Positions 63,505-64,000 of a stretch of DNA of 64,000 bases are shown in pieces. Every line of letters starts with the position of its first letter. Within the stretch, counting starts at the first letter, position 1. The DNA is from an uncultured Pelagibacteraceae bacterium (lineage in GTDB: Bacteria > Pseudomonadota > Alphaproteobacteria > Pelagibacterales > Pelagibacteraceae): positions 1 through 64,000 of the forward strand of contig CACPJJ010000003.1 of NCBI GenBank assembly GCA_902634305.1. Reading direction: 5' to 3'. The notes under the pieces are model-generated. The model ran no database searches. It worked only from the letters and a program-made list of their open reading frames with translations, and was not told the origin of the DNA. Both the position numbers and the translations under genes were made by a program.

Positions 63505-64000
63505 TTATTTAAAAACTATATCAATTATTTCTTTTTGTTGAGCTAAATGTCTTTTTGCATAACCTGTAGCTGGCGTTGCATCAGGATTTCTCCCAATATA
63601 AGAAATTTTTCTATTTTTAGCTTTTATATAATCTAATGTCCATTGTATATAATCTCTCACCAATAGCCATGCTCCCATATTTTTTGGCTCTTCCTGGCAC
63701 CAATAAAATTTAGCATTTTGTGCAAAAGGTTTAATTTCTTTTACTAAGCTTTTTGCTGGAAAAGGATAAAGTTGCTCAATTCTAAATAAAATAACATCAT
63801 CTTTTTTTAATTTTTCTCTAGCTGACAAAAGGTCAAAATATATTTTTCCTGAACATAATATTACTTTTTTTATTTCATTATTTTTTTTTAACTTAATAAA
63901 TCCTTTGGTTTTTGGATCCATTGCATGGTCCCATAAAACTCTATGAAAAGAATTTTTTTTACTAAAATCATCAATTTGCGAAACACAATATTTATTTCTT
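63505..64000 (-). CDS. sucA: 2-oxoglutarate dehydrogenase E1, C-terminal part (5' end beyond window)
   Basis: The C-terminal thiamine-diphosphate-dependent E1 fragment of the TCA-cycle complex. The frame is open to the window edge: upstream of the ATG at 63921 it reads CVSQIDDFSKKNSFHRVLWD, so that ATG is internal. About 165 codons are visible, with VILCSGKIYFDLL, FRIEQLYPFPA, WCQEEPKNMGAW and IGRNPDATPATGYAKRH, the standard SucA ending. It is the first of sucA-sucB-lpd-priA on the minus strand. Confidence 0.95.
   Translation of the reverse strand, partial: RNKYCVSQIDDFSKKNSFHRVLWDHAMDPKTKGFIKLKKNNEIKKVILCSGKIYFDLLSAREKLKKDDVILFRIEQLYPFPAKSLVKEIKPFAQNAKFYWCQEEPKNMGAWLLVRDYIQWTLDYIKAKNRKISYIGRNPDATPATGYAKRHLAQQKEIIDIVFK

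Overview
The window looks like a streamlined marine alphaproteobacterium of the SAR11 clade (Pelagibacterales). The basis is extreme A+T richness, very short spacers (no gene-free stretch above about 180 bases), many 1 to 40 base gene overlaps, and a gene content typical of that group: ChvI/ChvG and RegA regulators, class I lysyl-tRNA synthetase, the DUF1476 ATPase zeta inhibitor, a SAM-II riboswitch before metX, and small glycosyltransferases. The clade is inferred from recognition, not from a search. No rRNA, tRNA, CRISPR array, insertion sequence or prophage was seen, and no clear pseudogene.

Layout. 2-1880: the C-terminal part of an oligopeptidase B gene, then ibpA (Hsp20) with a sigma-32-like promoter and a ROSE-like RNA thermometer. 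2006-10569: a purine module with a small lipoprotein gene at its edge: purine permease, guanine deaminase, xanthine dehydrogenase (xdhAB), a urate oxidase of PuuD type fused to a phosphoribosyltransferase, HIU hydrolase, OHCU decarboxylase and a small cytochrome c. It takes guanine or hypoxanthine to allantoin. 10664-12446: tandem GT17 glycosyltransferases. 12457-21827: AlkA, an EamA exporter, MsrA, a sulfurtransferase, an RND pump with a shortened adaptor, a transglycosylase-like lipoprotein, a nuclease, the zeta inhibitor, VanZ-like and GpmA. 21810-30290: MurU/AmgK, TsaE, AhcY, ChvG/ChvI, PolA. 30342-32408: an orphan ABC ATPase, BioY, RegA. 32501-35658: a polyamine operon (ornithine decarboxylase, deoxyhypusine-synthase-like protein, ureohydrolase) behind a hairpin with a U tract. 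35662-39138: YhhQ, L28, PyrD, LysS. 39231-42767: TrkH, AmpG, NlpC/P60. 42769-47322: TyrA and HisC divergent from riboswitch-led metX-metW, then gloB. 47388-53925: rplU-rpmA-obgE-proBA-nadD-rsfS-ctpA-rppH. 53922-58710: the F1 ATP synthase operon. 58817-64000: sucA (partial)-sucB-lpd-priA.

The most unusual part is the purine module. In the PuuD gene the C-terminal cytochrome c domain known from described PuuD enzymes is missing and a xanthine/guanine-type phosphoribosyltransferase occupies its place, while a secreted single-heme cytochrome c is encoded a few genes away. One polypeptide may therefore couple urate oxidation at the membrane to purine salvage. Three RNA-level controls are also visible: the ibpA thermometer, the metX SAM-II aptamer, and the hairpin before the polyamine operon.
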